NCBI RefSeq assembly: GCF_004123295.1 | Contig: NZ_SDMK01000002.1 | Location: 558,001 to 622,000, forward strand | DNA length: 64,000 nucleotides | Direction of reading: 5' to 3' | Origin: Silvibacterium dinghuense | GTDB lineage: Bacteria; Acidobacteriota; Terriglobia; Terriglobales; Acidobacteriaceae | Part shown: piece by piece, positions 29,269 to 37,948 of the stretch | Layout of the letters: the number at the start of each line of letters is the position of its first letter | Numbering within the stretch: position 1 is the stretch's first letter | Translations under genes and position numbers: made by a program | Notes under the pieces: generated by a model | Seen by the model: the letters and a program-made list of their open reading frames with translations, nothing else | Databases searched by the model: none | What the model was told of the DNA's origin: nothing

Positions 29269-29345
29269 TGGTGCGCCCAGAAGGATTCGAACCTCCGGCC
29301 TACTGATTCGTAGTCAGTCGCTCTATCCAGCTGAGCTATGGGCGC
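29269..29345 (-). tRNA. tRNA-Arg (anticodon ACG)
   Basis: Cloverleaf on the minus strand: 7-bp acceptor stem GCGCCCA/TGGGCGC, D arm GCTCAGCTGGATAGAGC, anticodon stem ACTGA/TCAGT with loop CTACGAA (anticodon ACG, read as ICG after deamination), variable AGGCC, and T arm GGAGGTTCGAATCCTTC. The discriminator A and CCA are encoded in the DNA (29272 to 29269). Confidence 0.96.
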
Positions 29346-29413
29346 GTGCTTGAGGCGCTCTTACATCGCCTCAACTTCACTAAATATAGCAACTTACCGC
29401 CGAGAACGCAACC

Positions 29414-29451
29414 GGCAGCGGGAAGATTCTGAGGAAATCTGCCCCGCTGCC
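29414..29451 (-). terminator. Hairpin after the secretin gene
   Basis: GGCAGCGGG / CCCGCTGCC (9 bp) with an inner AGATT/AATCT pairing. It lies 33 bp beyond the stop of the minus-strand secretin gene. No strong T run follows, so termination function is uncertain. Confidence 0.4.
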
Positions 29452-29483
29452 AGACCGCGAATGGCAGACCGCATCACGCGGCC

Positions 29484-31253
29484 TTACGGGTGCGCGGGCT
29501 GATCTCCCTTGGCCGGTTGCGGCGGCTGTGCATCCGTAGCAGGTTTGGCTGTTTGCTCCGCCATTTTCGCCCTGGCGATCCGCTGGATCTGAATCGTATC
29601 TCCCGCTCCGCTGTCAATTTCCGGGCTGGTGGCATCGTTGTTTTGCGCCGCTCGCACAATGTGCGGCACGAGCATAAAAACGATCTCTTCATCGGTGTTC
29701 GTTTTATCCTGGGTGCTGAAAAGGTACTTGAGAAGCGGCACCTCGCCTGCTCCAGGCCATCCGCTCACCGATCCGGTGACTTCTCTTTCCACCAGTCCGG
29801 CCAGAACGCTCGGTTCACCATCCTTCAGCCGCACCGTCTCCTCGGCCTTCTGCTGCGCAATGATCGGCTCCGATACGTCGTCAATGGTCTCCGTGCCGGA
29901 TACGGAAGAAACCTCGACTGCCATCTTCAATGTCACATCGCGGTTCTGGTGAATCGTCGGCGTCATCTCCACTTTCACGCCTACGTCGATGTATTGGAAC
30001 TGCGTCTCCACCGCGCTCGAGCTGGACGACGTGGCGGTGGTATACGAACCGGTCGAGTACGGGTACTTCTCGCCGATATTCAAGGTCGCCTTCTGACCAT
30101 CGAGCGCACGCACGGTCGGATTCTGCAGGAGCCTGGTCGTCGAATCCGACAGCAACAGCTCAGCCTGCGCCTCTCCAATCGAATAGCTATAGGAGGAATT
30201 GCGTCCGATGGCATTGAGCGTCGTGCTCGAATTCGAAGAAACAGACAGCGAGGTTGGCGGGGAGAGCCCAAGGTCGTGCTCTTTTGTGCGGCTCACTTCC
30301 ATCACGTACACATCCACCAGGACTTCCGGCTTGGGCCGGTCGATATCGGCAATGATGTTCTTCGCCAGCAAAAGCTCATCGGGGGTACCGCGCATCACGA
30401 TCGCGTTCTGCCCCTGCACCGCATACAGTCGGGCGCCCTGCATCAGGTTGCGAAGCGTCGTCTGCACGTCATTGAGGTCACTTTGCTGCGAAACATTCTG
30501 CAGGTAGAAGGTTCGCACCGCCTCCGTGTCGAGCAGCTTGCGCTTTGTCCGGTTGTCCGCGGCCACGTAGATCGTGTTGTGGGTTACCGGCTTGTAAAAA
30601 GTCCCGGAAACCTGTGCAAGTACCCGCAGAGCCTCGGCCGGAGATACGTCCTTCAGATCCAGGGTTACCGATTTAGGCTGAAGATCCGGGTCCACCAGCA
30701 CATTCAGGTTCGCGATCTTGCCGATGGTGCGATACAGCGTGGCTGGGTCCTGGGTTGCATGCAGCGTCATCGGCGTCGGCGGCAGCGGGTCGAGATGCGT
30801 CGGCGGCGCAGCTTCGTCCGAATCTTCCTCATTCACCGGCGGCGCCTCTGCCTTCTGATCGCGTTTCCGCAGCAGCTCTTCCGTTTTCGTAATATCCTGC
30901 GCAGCCAGGTCGTTGGCCGGGTCCATCTCCCTGGCCCGGAAGAACTCCACCAGCGCCTGCACCGGCTGGCCGCTCGCCACCAGGCTCTCGCCCTTCCTGA
31001 TATGCACTCCTGCCGCCTGCGTCCGCAGACGAGCGACCGCAAGCTTGTATGCCAGGTCTCCGGGAGACTTCTCGAGGGCCTGCGTGTAGTCGCTGTATGC
31101 CGTCTCCAGATCCTGACGCGCTTCCGCGGCCTGCCCTGCCTTAAATAACTTCTTCGCTGAATCGGCCCTGGCCGTTCCTGTCGTACCCAGGATTGCGAGT
31201 AGCGACACTGCCGCAACTCTGCGCAGTGATTCTTCTGAAATCTTGCTGATCAT
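29484..31253 (-). CDS. TPR-containing secretin (type II/IV secretion GspD/PilQ-like)
   Basis: 589 residues from ATG 31253 (an upstream ATG at 31340 adds a basic non-family stretch). A signal peptide (VAAVSLLAILGTTGTARA) precedes a TPR-like region (about 35-130, with DYTQALEKSPGDLAYKLA and FRAREMDPANDLA), an STN/secretin-N-like domain (about 170-235, NLNVLVDPDLQPKSVTLDL), a KH-type N1 domain (FYLQNVSQQSDLNDVQTTLRN) and the secretin barrel (about 330-540). The barrel shows LQNPTVRALDGQKATLNIGE, VEMTPTIH, and near its end EVPLLKYLFS then EEIVFMLVPHIVR. A Ser/Thr-rich stretch (TTATSSSSSA) interrupts the barrel. It would form an outer-membrane ring. No other secretion genes are adjacent except the divergent secretin-like gene. 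Confidence 0.88.
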   Translation of the reverse strand: MISKISEESLRRVAAVSLLAILGTTGTARADSAKKLFKAGQAAEARQDLETAYSDYTQALEKSPGDLAYKLAVARLRTQAAGVHIRKGESLVASGQPVQALVEFFRAREMDPANDLAAQDITKTEELLRKRDQKAEAPPVNEEDSDEAAPPTHLDPLPPTPMTLHATQDPATLYRTIGKIANLNVLVDPDLQPKSVTLDLKDVSPAEALRVLAQVSGTFYKPVTHNTIYVAADNRTKRKLLDTEAVRTFYLQNVSQQSDLNDVQTTLRNLMQGARLYAVQGQNAIVMRGTPDELLLAKNIIADIDRPKPEVLVDVYVMEVSRTKEHDLGLSPPTSLSVSSNSSTTLNAIGRNSSYSYSIGEAQAELLLSDSTTRLLQNPTVRALDGQKATLNIGEKYPYSTGSYTTATSSSSSAVETQFQYIDVGVKVEMTPTIHQNRDVTLKMAVEVSSVSGTETIDDVSEPIIAQQKAEETVRLKDGEPSVLAGLVEREVTGSVSGWPGAGEVPLLKYLFSTQDKTNTDEEIVFMLVPHIVRAAQNNDATSPEIDSGAGDTIQIQRIARAKMAEQTAKPATDAQPPQPAKGDQPAHP

Positions 31254-31405
31254 CCGTCCTGCCAGTGATGTAAGGTTCCTGCGCTTATGCCGGGTTCGCC
31301 ATGCGCAGCCACACGGCGCAAGCCTCCAGCGGATGAACAATTCTCCGTGTCCGGGCGTCTTTTTCTTTGCCTGCCGATGCGCAGAGCCCGGGGAGTGAAC
31401 TGCTC

Positions 31406-32866
31406 ATGATTCAACAGACGCGAAGAGTGCGGGTAGCGTTCGCACCATGCTCTCTTCGCTCACACCGGTGGAAGCGAAGCTCGCTGGCCGCCCTGCTCAC
31501 CCTTTCCGCTCTGTCTGGCCGCGCCGCGGTCACACCGGCTCCGGTGACGCACAACATGCACCTGCGAGGCGACGCGCAGACGGTCATTACCCAGGCCCTT
31601 GCCGAGTTCGGAGAATCGGCACAGTTTCCCGGTCTGCCGCCTCGTCAGCCAATCCGCTTCGACATGGACGACAGCGATCGTGCCACCACGCACCGGATGC
31701 TGGCCATGCTCACCCACACGCTCCTGGTCCCCAGCGGGCCAAACAAGGTCCTCATCATCCCGGACACCCCGCAGAACGAGAAACAGTACCTCGTCGAGGA
31801 CAGCGAGACCATCCACCTTCCGAGCCTTACCAAGGATGCTTCCAAACGGCGATCCGAGGTCGAAAGCATCCTCACCACCGTTTTTTCCATTCCGCATGTC
31901 TCGTTTCAAAGCGACGGCGTCACGATCACCTCGGACCCCGAAACCCTGCAACAGGTCAACGACGTCCTCCGAAACCTTTACACCCATGACTCGCAGGTGC
32001 AGCTGCACATCCAGTGCTATCTCACCAGCCACAACCGCGACCTGGATGCGGGACTCACGCCGCCAGCCAGCACCACCGTCTTCAACGTCCTGACGGAGGC
32101 CGACAGCCTCGTCTCAAATAATGAATCGGTGATCGAAGCCGCCATCGAGGACGGCCTTATTTCATCCTCCGCCAGTGAACTCGAGCTCGCGATCCTGCTG
32201 GTCGAGTATGGCTATGCCAGCGGCACACCGCTCGGTTCTTCCTTCGAGGTATTCGGCAACGGCATCACCACCACCGGCGTCGAGCCCGACTCGATCACCC
32301 TCAACAACAGCCTCACCAACAGCACCGTCACCGAGCTGCAGGATGCCACCCTCCACCTGTTGAACGAAGAAACCGGAAAATTGCACATCGGGGAAAAGTA
32401 CCCGGTAGTCACCGAAACCTACTCCTCGACCTCCACGAGCCTGACCACCAGCCTTTCGACTTCAACGAGCACTCTGGCCCAGCCGGCGATCGAGTATGAA
32501 GACCTGGGCCTCGTGCTCGAAGCCACTCCCATCATTCATGCAAGCGGGAGCATCGATCTCAGCCTGAAGCTTGCCCTTCGCTCTCTGTCCGGGAACTCGG
32601 CGAACGGTAACCCCATCATCGATGACCAGGAATTCTCCTCCGCACTCACGGTGCGCGCCGGCATGTCCACCATGATGGTGAGCAACCTCACCCACAGCGA
32701 CACCGGCACGAATACCGGCCTGCCGGGCCTTGACACGACCAACCGCAGCACTTCCGGCCAGGATGAGCAGCTCGTCGTCGTGATCACCCCGGAGGTGACC
32801 CGCTCTGCCCGGCCGCACATCGAAGCGGATACAGAGATAAAGCCGGCTGGCCAGGGCGCAAGCTAG
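31406..32866 (+). CDS. Secretin-domain protein, short form without TPR
   Basis: 486 residues from ATG 31406, with GGGAGTG upstream; an in-frame TTG at 31367 would add a non-family stretch. A basic N terminus and hydrophobic segment (SLAALLTLSALSGRA) suggest export. Then come an N-terminal secretin-type region (DAQTVITQALAEFGESAQF), an N1-like domain (VESILTTVFSIPHVSFQSDG) and a secretin core with LLNEETGKLHIGEKYPVV, a Ser/Thr-rich insert, VLEATPIIHASGSIDLSLKL and the end signature EQLVVVITPEVTRS. The usual VPxLGxLF motif is reduced to GLPGLDTT. It diverges from the TPR secretin 150 bp away; both share GEKYP and the Ser/Thr-rich insert at the same place, so they look like distant paralogues. 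Confidence 0.75.
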   Translation: MIQQTRRVRVAFAPCSLRSHRWKRSSLAALLTLSALSGRAAVTPAPVTHNMHLRGDAQTVITQALAEFGESAQFPGLPPRQPIRFDMDDSDRATTHRMLAMLTHTLLVPSGPNKVLIIPDTPQNEKQYLVEDSETIHLPSLTKDASKRRSEVESILTTVFSIPHVSFQSDGVTITSDPETLQQVNDVLRNLYTHDSQVQLHIQCYLTSHNRDLDAGLTPPASTTVFNVLTEADSLVSNNESVIEAAIEDGLISSSASELELAILLVEYGYASGTPLGSSFEVFGNGITTTGVEPDSITLNNSLTNSTVTELQDATLHLLNEETGKLHIGEKYPVVTETYSSTSTSLTTSLSTSTSTLAQPAIEYEDLGLVLEATPIIHASGSIDLSLKLALRSLSGNSANGNPIIDDQEFSSALTVRAGMSTMMVSNLTHSDTGTNTGLPGLDTTNRSTSGQDEQLVVVITPEVTRSARPHIEADTEIKPAGQGAS

Positions 32867-32916
32867 GTTGTATCCCCATATAGCTGGTCTGAGACTAAAG
32901 AACATACCCTTATCGT

Positions 32917-33036
32917 TGTCATCCCGACCGGAGCGCAGCGCAGTGGAGGGACCTGCGGTTTTGCCGGTACAGGGAGAACCGCAGGTTTCTCCACTCCGCA
33001 GGACGATGAAACTGTCCTGCTCCGGTCGAAATGACA
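32917..33036. repeat. MITE-like intergenic inverted repeat
   Basis: A 120-bp palindromic element. Terminal inverted repeats of 18 bp (TGTCATCCCGACCGGAGC at 32917-32934 and its complement with two changes at 33019-33036) enclose a second inverted pair (32942-32960 with 32977-32995, containing ACCTGCGG). It has no coding potential. I recall closely similar CCGACCGGAGC elements in many acidobacterial genomes, which cannot be checked here. Confidence 0.75.
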
Positions 33037-33104
33037 GCCTTTACGATCGCTATAGGTGGATATAGCTAGAGCAAAATCCGACATCCACAAAAATCATGCC
33101 TGCA

Positions 33105-33143
33105 ATAAGACGAGGCCCGGGGATTACCCGGGCCTCGTCTTAT
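33105..33143. terminator. Strong bidirectional hairpin between the secretin-like gene and tonB
   Basis: A perfect 17-bp stem (ATAAGACGAGGCCCGGG and complement) with a 5-base loop GATTA. It sits 42 bp past the tonB stop. The AT-rich stem ends give short U-rich tails in both directions, so it could end both converging transcripts. Confidence 0.75.
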
Positions 33144-33184
33144 AAACGGCCTGTTTAATAATAATTATTATTAAACAATAGCAC

Positions 33185-34297
33185 TTAGTAAATTCGGAAG
33201 TTCACCTCGATATTGACCTGCACTGCCACCGGGTGTCCCTGGTAATACGCGGGTTTGAACTTGTACTGCTTCACCGCTTCGATGGCTTTTTCGTCCAGTC
33301 CCATGCCCAGCGGCCGGATTACACGAATCTGCTGAGGGTTTCCCTGCGGATCGACGATGAGGGAAACAAGGCAGATGCCCTGGTACTTGGCACGCCGCGC
33401 CTCATCCGAAAACTCAGGATCAACCGAGTACACCAGCTGCGGAGCAGAAACGCCGCCGCCGGGGTGCATCACGCCACCGCCATAACCGCCACCCTGGCCA
33501 GGTCCCACACCACCGCCGGAACCGGAGCCGATACCGCCGCCGTGTCCGCTACCGAAGCCAGAACCGGAACCGGAGCCCTGCGAGGCCAGCGCCACCTGCG
33601 GGGAGTTGGGCAGGCCGATGTTCGGCATGTTGGGATTATCCGGCAGCTTCACCTGCTGCGGCATGACGATCGTGGGCTCCACCGCCAGCTTGGGGTGGTC
33701 ATTCCGGATGATCTGCGGTGGAACGGTCTGCGTCTTCGCAATCTTGGGCAGATGCCCCTTGGAAGCCTCGACGACCTCGTGCGCACCGCCACCGCCGCCG
33801 CCGCCCATCGACTGGTTCATCTTTACCGTCATGGGGATGAACGGCTTGACGTCCACCGTCGTGGCCACTTCTTTCTTCTGGATCGGCCGCGTCTTCCACT
33901 GCCTCCAGGCATAGAACAAGGCCAGCAGAATCAGGAGGTGCAGCACAATGGCGATGCCCGTCGAGACGGGATCGCGTTTGACCGCCATCCGATCGGCCAC
34001 CGCGACAGGCTTCGAGGTCAGCTCGAGCGGTGGAAGCTTCTTCGGGAACAACAGATCCTGAATGCTGCCCAGCAGCGTCTTCCAGACCGGTTCGGTCTGC
34101 GTAGCGTCGACAACTTCAACTGGCTGAGAACTCAACTGCAGCGGAGGCTGCTTGGAAGACGAAAAGGCGTCGCGCAGATTTGCCATCAGCGACGACCACA
34201 TGGAACCGTCGGCTTCTACCAGAAGATGTGCTTCCTCTTCTGCCGGCCGTGTTTTGGGTGATTCCAGATCCGGAGGTGTCAAGAGCTCGTTGCCCAT
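33185..34297 (-). CDS. tonB: TonB-family energy transducer with duplicated N-terminal motif
   Basis: 370 residues. The C-terminal TonB domain (about 290-370) has YSVDPEFSDEARRAKYQGI, VSLIVDPQGNPQQIRVIRPLG, LDEKAIEAVKQYKFKPA and NIEVNFRIY. A single membrane segment lies at about 112-131. Between them is a long Gly/Ser/Pro-rich periplasmic linker (with MGGGGGGGA and several GSGSG runs). Unusually, about 110 residues precede the membrane segment and hold two copies of a ~31-residue unit (W34-D64 and W72-D102: W..L...., D, ..K..PPL.L.S.PV.V.D). TonB passes proton-motive force to outer-membrane receptors. ExbB/ExbD genes and receptors are not in the window. Confidence 0.85.
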   Translation of the reverse strand: MGNELLTPPDLESPKTRPAEEEAHLLVEADGSMWSSLMANLRDAFSSSKQPPLQLSSQPVEVVDATQTEPVWKTLLGSIQDLLFPKKLPPLELTSKPVAVADRMAVKRDPVSTGIAIVLHLLILLALFYAWRQWKTRPIQKKEVATTVDVKPFIPMTVKMNQSMGGGGGGGAHEVVEASKGHLPKIAKTQTVPPQIIRNDHPKLAVEPTIVMPQQVKLPDNPNMPNIGLPNSPQVALASQGSGSGSGFGSGHGGGIGSGSGGGVGPGQGGGYGGGVMHPGGGVSAPQLVYSVDPEFSDEARRAKYQGICLVSLIVDPQGNPQQIRVIRPLGMGLDEKAIEAVKQYKFKPAYYQGHPVAVQVNIEVNFRIY

Positions 34298-34559
34298 ATT
34301 CTCTGCCGGTCGTTCCTTGCTCCGGCTATCCCCCCATTATGGACGACCTACGGTCCACTTGTCTTGAATCGGAGACGAACACATCCTCCCTGTATCCCGG
34401 AAGGAACTGCGCCACAACTCTCTGTCCTGCAAAATAGACGGCACATCCGCCGGTAAGTTACGCAATCGGCGCCCTCTTTCACCGGATACAATGAAATTTC
34501 AGAATCACGCCGATCCAATCCGCTGATGTGCAGCGGGATCGCACTACACAGTAGGAGAC

Positions 34560-37439
34560 ATGATGTCCGCAGCGCCCGAACTCAAGGCGACCCTTACCCT
34601 GCCTGAAACCAAGTTCCCCATGAAGGCGAATCTGCCGCAGAATGAGCCGCTTCGCCTCAAGCAGTGGTCCGAGGAAGGCCTCTACGAGCAGATCCGCAAG
34701 GCCAGGAAGGGCGCGGAGAAGTACATTCTCCATTACGGCCCTCCCTACGCCAACGGCCCCATACACCTGGGCCACGCGCTACAGAAGTGCATTAAGGATT
34801 TCATCCTCAAGTCGAAGACCATGTCCGGCTACGACGCGCCGCTCGTCCCCGGCTGGGATTGCCACGGCCTGCCCATCGAGATCAAGGTGGACGAAAAGCT
34901 CGGCCGCAAGAAATTGGAGATGCCGGCGCTCTCCGTCCTTCGCGCCTGTCGCGAGTACGCGCAGAAGTTCATCGACCTCCAGCGCTCGCAGCTGATCCGC
35001 CTGGGCGTCTTCGCCCATTGGGACAAGCCGTACCTCACCATGTCCAAGCCCTATGAGGCCAAGACCCTTGAAAGCTTCTACGACTTCTTCGAGAAGGGCT
35101 TTGTCTACAAGGGCTTGAAGCCTGTCTACTGGTGCCTGCACGACAAAACCGCCCTCGCCGAAGCGGAAGTCGAGTATGAGCAGCACACCAGCCCGAGCGT
35201 GTACGTCCGCTATCCGTTGACCAGCGCGCCCGAGGCCATCGACCCTGCGCTTGCCGGCAAGACCGTCTTCACCATCATCTGGACAACCACTCCCTGGACA
35301 CTGCCCGCATCGCTCGCCGTCGCCTTTCAACCGGAGTTCGACTATGTTGCACTGGAGCAGGACGGCAATACCTATATTGTTGCCGAAGGCCTGGCCGCCG
35401 CTGTGCGCGAGGCCTGCAACCTGCAGTCGGCCACCGAAGTAGCGAAGTTCAAAGGCACCCAGCTCGACCGCGTCACCTTCCGCCATCCCTTCCTGGAAGA
35501 GCGCACTATTCTCGGCGTGAATGCCGACTACGTGACCGCCGACGCCGGCACCGGCGCCGTGCACACCGCCCCGGCTCATGGCGCGGATGACTTCTATACC
35601 GGTGCGCGCTATGGCCTTGAACAGACGTGCAATGTGGACAATGAAGGCCGCCTGCGCAATGGCCTGCCCAACTGGGAAGGCAAGACCGTCTGGGAGGCAA
35701 ATCCGCTCATCATCGATCTGCTGCAGGAGCGCGGCGTGCTCATGGGCCGCCAGGATATCTACCACTCTTATCCGCACTGCTGGCGCTGCCACAACCCGGT
35801 CATTTTCCGCGCCACCGAGCAGTGGTTCATCAGCATGGAGACGCCGCTCAAGAATGCGGACGGTAGCGAGATCACCTTCCGCCAGCGCGCCCTCGACGAA
35901 ATCAAGGGCGTCAAGTGGGATCCGTCCTGGGGTGAGGAGCGCATTTCGAACATGATCGCCACCCGGCCCGATTGGTGCATCTCGCGCCAGCGCCTCTGGG
36001 GCGTGCCCATCGCCGTTTTCCTCTGCAATGCCTGCCATGAGCCGCTGAGCGATGCGGCACTCTATCGCCGCATCGTTGCACTCTTCCATGAAGAGGGCGC
36101 GGAGGCCTGGCACAAATATTCGGTCGCCGACCTGCTACCCGCCGGAACCGCCTGCGCAAAGTGCGGAAACGCACAGCCAAAGGAAGGCCTCGACGCCTTC
36201 CGCAAGGAAACCGACATCCTCGACGTCTGGTTCGACTCCGGCATCAGCTGGAATGCCGTGCTCGTCGGCAACGAGGAGCTGCAGTTCCCTGCCTCGCTCT
36301 ATATCGAGGGCGCGGATCAGCATCGCGGCTGGTTCCACTCGTCGCTTCTCTGCTCTACCGCTATCAAGGAACAGGCTCCCTACCTTAAGGTCGCCACCGT
36401 CGGCTGGACACTCGATGAACAGGGCCGCGCTTTCTCGAAGTCGCTCGGCAACGGCGTCGATCCGGTCGATATCGCCGACCGCCTCGGCGCCGAGATCGTG
36501 CGCCTCTGGGCCGCGAGCGTCGACTTCCGCGAGGACGTGACCGCCAGCGAGAACCTGATGCAGCGCGCCGCCGAGAACTACCGCAAGCTGCGCAACACTT
36601 TCCGTTTCCTGCTCGGCAACCTCAGCGGCTTCGATCCGGTGAAGGATGCCGTGGCCGAAAGCGAGCTGCTACCGCTCGACCGCTACATGCTGGCCCGCAC
36701 ACGCGAACTGACAGAAAAAGTTCTGGCGTGGTATGCGCAATTCGAGTTTCACCGCGTCTACCACGCTGTGAACGAATTCACCATCGTAGACCTGAGCGCG
36801 CTTTACCTCGACGTGCTCAAGGACCGCATGTACACCTTCGCGCCCGTCAGCCGCGAGCGCCGCTCCGCGCAGACTGTGATCTGGAAGATCACCGAAGCGC
36901 TGGTGCGCCTGGTCGCGCCCATGCTCACCTTCACCGCCGACGAGGTCTGGAGCTATCTGCCCAAGATCGAAGGCCGTGAAAACAGTGTGCACCTGGCGCT
37001 CTTCCTTGAGCCCGACCAGATCGCGACGAAGGATGACGCGCTGCTTGCCGACTGGGGCAAGTTGCTCGAGCTGCGCGATGTTGCATTGAAGGCTCTCGAG
37101 GAGGCACGCAAGGAAAAGCGCATCGGCAAGGCTCTGGAAGCCAAAGTCGAGTTACGGGGCGTGTACCGTGGGTTCGAATCCCACACTCTCGCCCGCTACG
37201 CCGAATCCTTAAAAGAGCTGTTTAACGTTTCGGCCGTCGAGCTCATCCCCGGCAACGAAGAAGCCGTCACCGCGACCGTACTTCCCGCCGATGGCGCCAA
37301 GTGCAACCGCTGCTGGAACTACCGCAACGACACTGCTGCTTTCGGTCCCTGGTCAGACGTCTGCGGCCGCTGCGCCGCTGCGCTCCGCCAGATGCCGGAA
37401 TTTGCGCCTTTTGAGGCGGCAGGGAGCGTGAACGCGTGA
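34560..37439 (+). CDS. ileS: Isoleucyl-tRNA synthetase
   Basis: 959 residues, class Ia synthetase charging tRNA-Ile, with editing (CP1) domain. The HIGH motif is PIHLGHA (about 67-73) and the KMSKS-loop equivalent is AFSKSLGN (624-631); the usual Met is Phe. TTTPWTLPASLA and GADDFYTGARYG mark the editing domain, and zinc Cys pairs are CNRCW (about 914) and CGRC (about 934) at the C terminus. ATG 34560 has TAGGAG upstream. Odd: residues 867-878 (GVYRGFESHTLA) are encoded by a tRNA-like 3' fragment (see 37151-37193). The 262 bp upstream to tonB hold no gene. lspA overlaps its stop codon. Confidence 0.97.
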   Translation: MMSAAPELKATLTLPETKFPMKANLPQNEPLRLKQWSEEGLYEQIRKARKGAEKYILHYGPPYANGPIHLGHALQKCIKDFILKSKTMSGYDAPLVPGWDCHGLPIEIKVDEKLGRKKLEMPALSVLRACREYAQKFIDLQRSQLIRLGVFAHWDKPYLTMSKPYEAKTLESFYDFFEKGFVYKGLKPVYWCLHDKTALAEAEVEYEQHTSPSVYVRYPLTSAPEAIDPALAGKTVFTIIWTTTPWTLPASLAVAFQPEFDYVALEQDGNTYIVAEGLAAAVREACNLQSATEVAKFKGTQLDRVTFRHPFLEERTILGVNADYVTADAGTGAVHTAPAHGADDFYTGARYGLEQTCNVDNEGRLRNGLPNWEGKTVWEANPLIIDLLQERGVLMGRQDIYHSYPHCWRCHNPVIFRATEQWFISMETPLKNADGSEITFRQRALDEIKGVKWDPSWGEERISNMIATRPDWCISRQRLWGVPIAVFLCNACHEPLSDAALYRRIVALFHEEGAEAWHKYSVADLLPAGTACAKCGNAQPKEGLDAFRKETDILDVWFDSGISWNAVLVGNEELQFPASLYIEGADQHRGWFHSSLLCSTAIKEQAPYLKVATVGWTLDEQGRAFSKSLGNGVDPVDIADRLGAEIVRLWAASVDFREDVTASENLMQRAAENYRKLRNTFRFLLGNLSGFDPVKDAVAESELLPLDRYMLARTRELTEKVLAWYAQFEFHRVYHAVNEFTIVDLSALYLDVLKDRMYTFAPVSRERRSAQTVIWKITEALVRLVAPMLTFTADEVWSYLPKIEGRENSVHLALFLEPDQIATKDDALLADWGKLLELRDVALKALEEARKEKRIGKALEAKVELRGVYRGFESHTLARYAESLKELFNVSAVELIPGNEEAVTATVLPADGAKCNRCWNYRNDTAAFGPWSDVCGRCAAALRQMPEFAPFEAAGSVNA
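37151..37193 (+). other. tRNA-Ser-like 3' fragment inside ileS
   Basis: GTGGGTTCGAATCCCAC at 37168-37184 is a perfect T arm (5-bp stem, 7-base TTCGAAT loop). It is preceded by GTGTACC, resembling the end of a class II variable arm, and followed by ACTCTCGCC, resembling a Ser tRNA acceptor 3' strand. No matching 5' half (acceptor, D arm, anticodon arm) lies upstream, so this is a fragment and not a tRNA gene. It is read in frame by ileS as GVYRGFESHTLA. Confidence 0.6.
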
Positions 37440-37948
37440 CCCTCGCCAAAAGTCAGACGCTCGACATGCGGGGATGGCTCTTCGGCCTCTCCGCGCTCAT
37501 CATCGGCCTTGACCGCTGGACGAAACACCTGGTCAGCCATCACATCGGGCTTGGGGATGCGATCACCGTAATCCCAGGCGTCTTCCGCATCTCGCATGTA
37601 CTCAATTCCGGCGCGGCCTTCAGCCTGTTCACAGATTCGCCGCACCCCGAGCACACGCGCTGGTTCCTCATCGCCTTTTCGCTGATCGCAGCGATTGTGG
37701 TTCTTGGCATCCTGCTGCGTATTGGCCGGCGCATGACCTTGACCGCGGTCGCTCTCGCGCTGGTTCTCGGCGGCGATATCGGCAACCTCTGGGATCGCAT
37801 GCGCACCGGCCTGGTCGTCGACTTCCTCGAAGTCCACATCGTTCACTATCACTGGCCAGACTTCAACGTAGCGGACTCGGCCATCGTCACCGGGGGCATC
37901 CTGCTTCTGCTCGCCACCCTCTTCACCAAAGATGAAAGCCATGCCTAG
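37436..37948 (+). CDS. lspA: Lipoprotein signal peptidase (signal peptidase II)
   Basis: 170 residues, four membrane segments. Cleaves signal peptides of prolipoproteins before the lipidated Cys. Catalytic aspartates D129 (VVDFLEVH) and D147 (FNVADSAIVTGG) match E. coli D123 and D141; VLNSGAAFSLF and LGGDIGNLWDRMRTG are the other family blocks. The GTG start overlaps the ileS stop codon (GTGA), a frequent ileS-lspA coupling. Confidence 0.96.
   Translation: MTLAKSQTLDMRGWLFGLSALIIGLDRWTKHLVSHHIGLGDAITVIPGVFRISHVLNSGAAFSLFTDSPHPEHTRWFLIAFSLIAAIVVLGILLRIGRRMTLTAVALALVLGGDIGNLWDRMRTGLVVDFLEVHIVHYHWPDFNVADSAIVTGGILLLLATLFTKDESHA

Noticed and set aside
34298-34559. T-box or other riboswitch upstream of ileS
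   Set aside because: No T-box consensus or specifier hairpin could be seen; only a Shine-Dalgarno sequence near the start.
37100-37193. A complete tRNA gene inside ileS
   Set aside because: Only the T arm and acceptor-like 3' end are present; no acceptor 5' strand, D arm or anticodon arm can be folded upstream, and the IleS reading frame runs through it.
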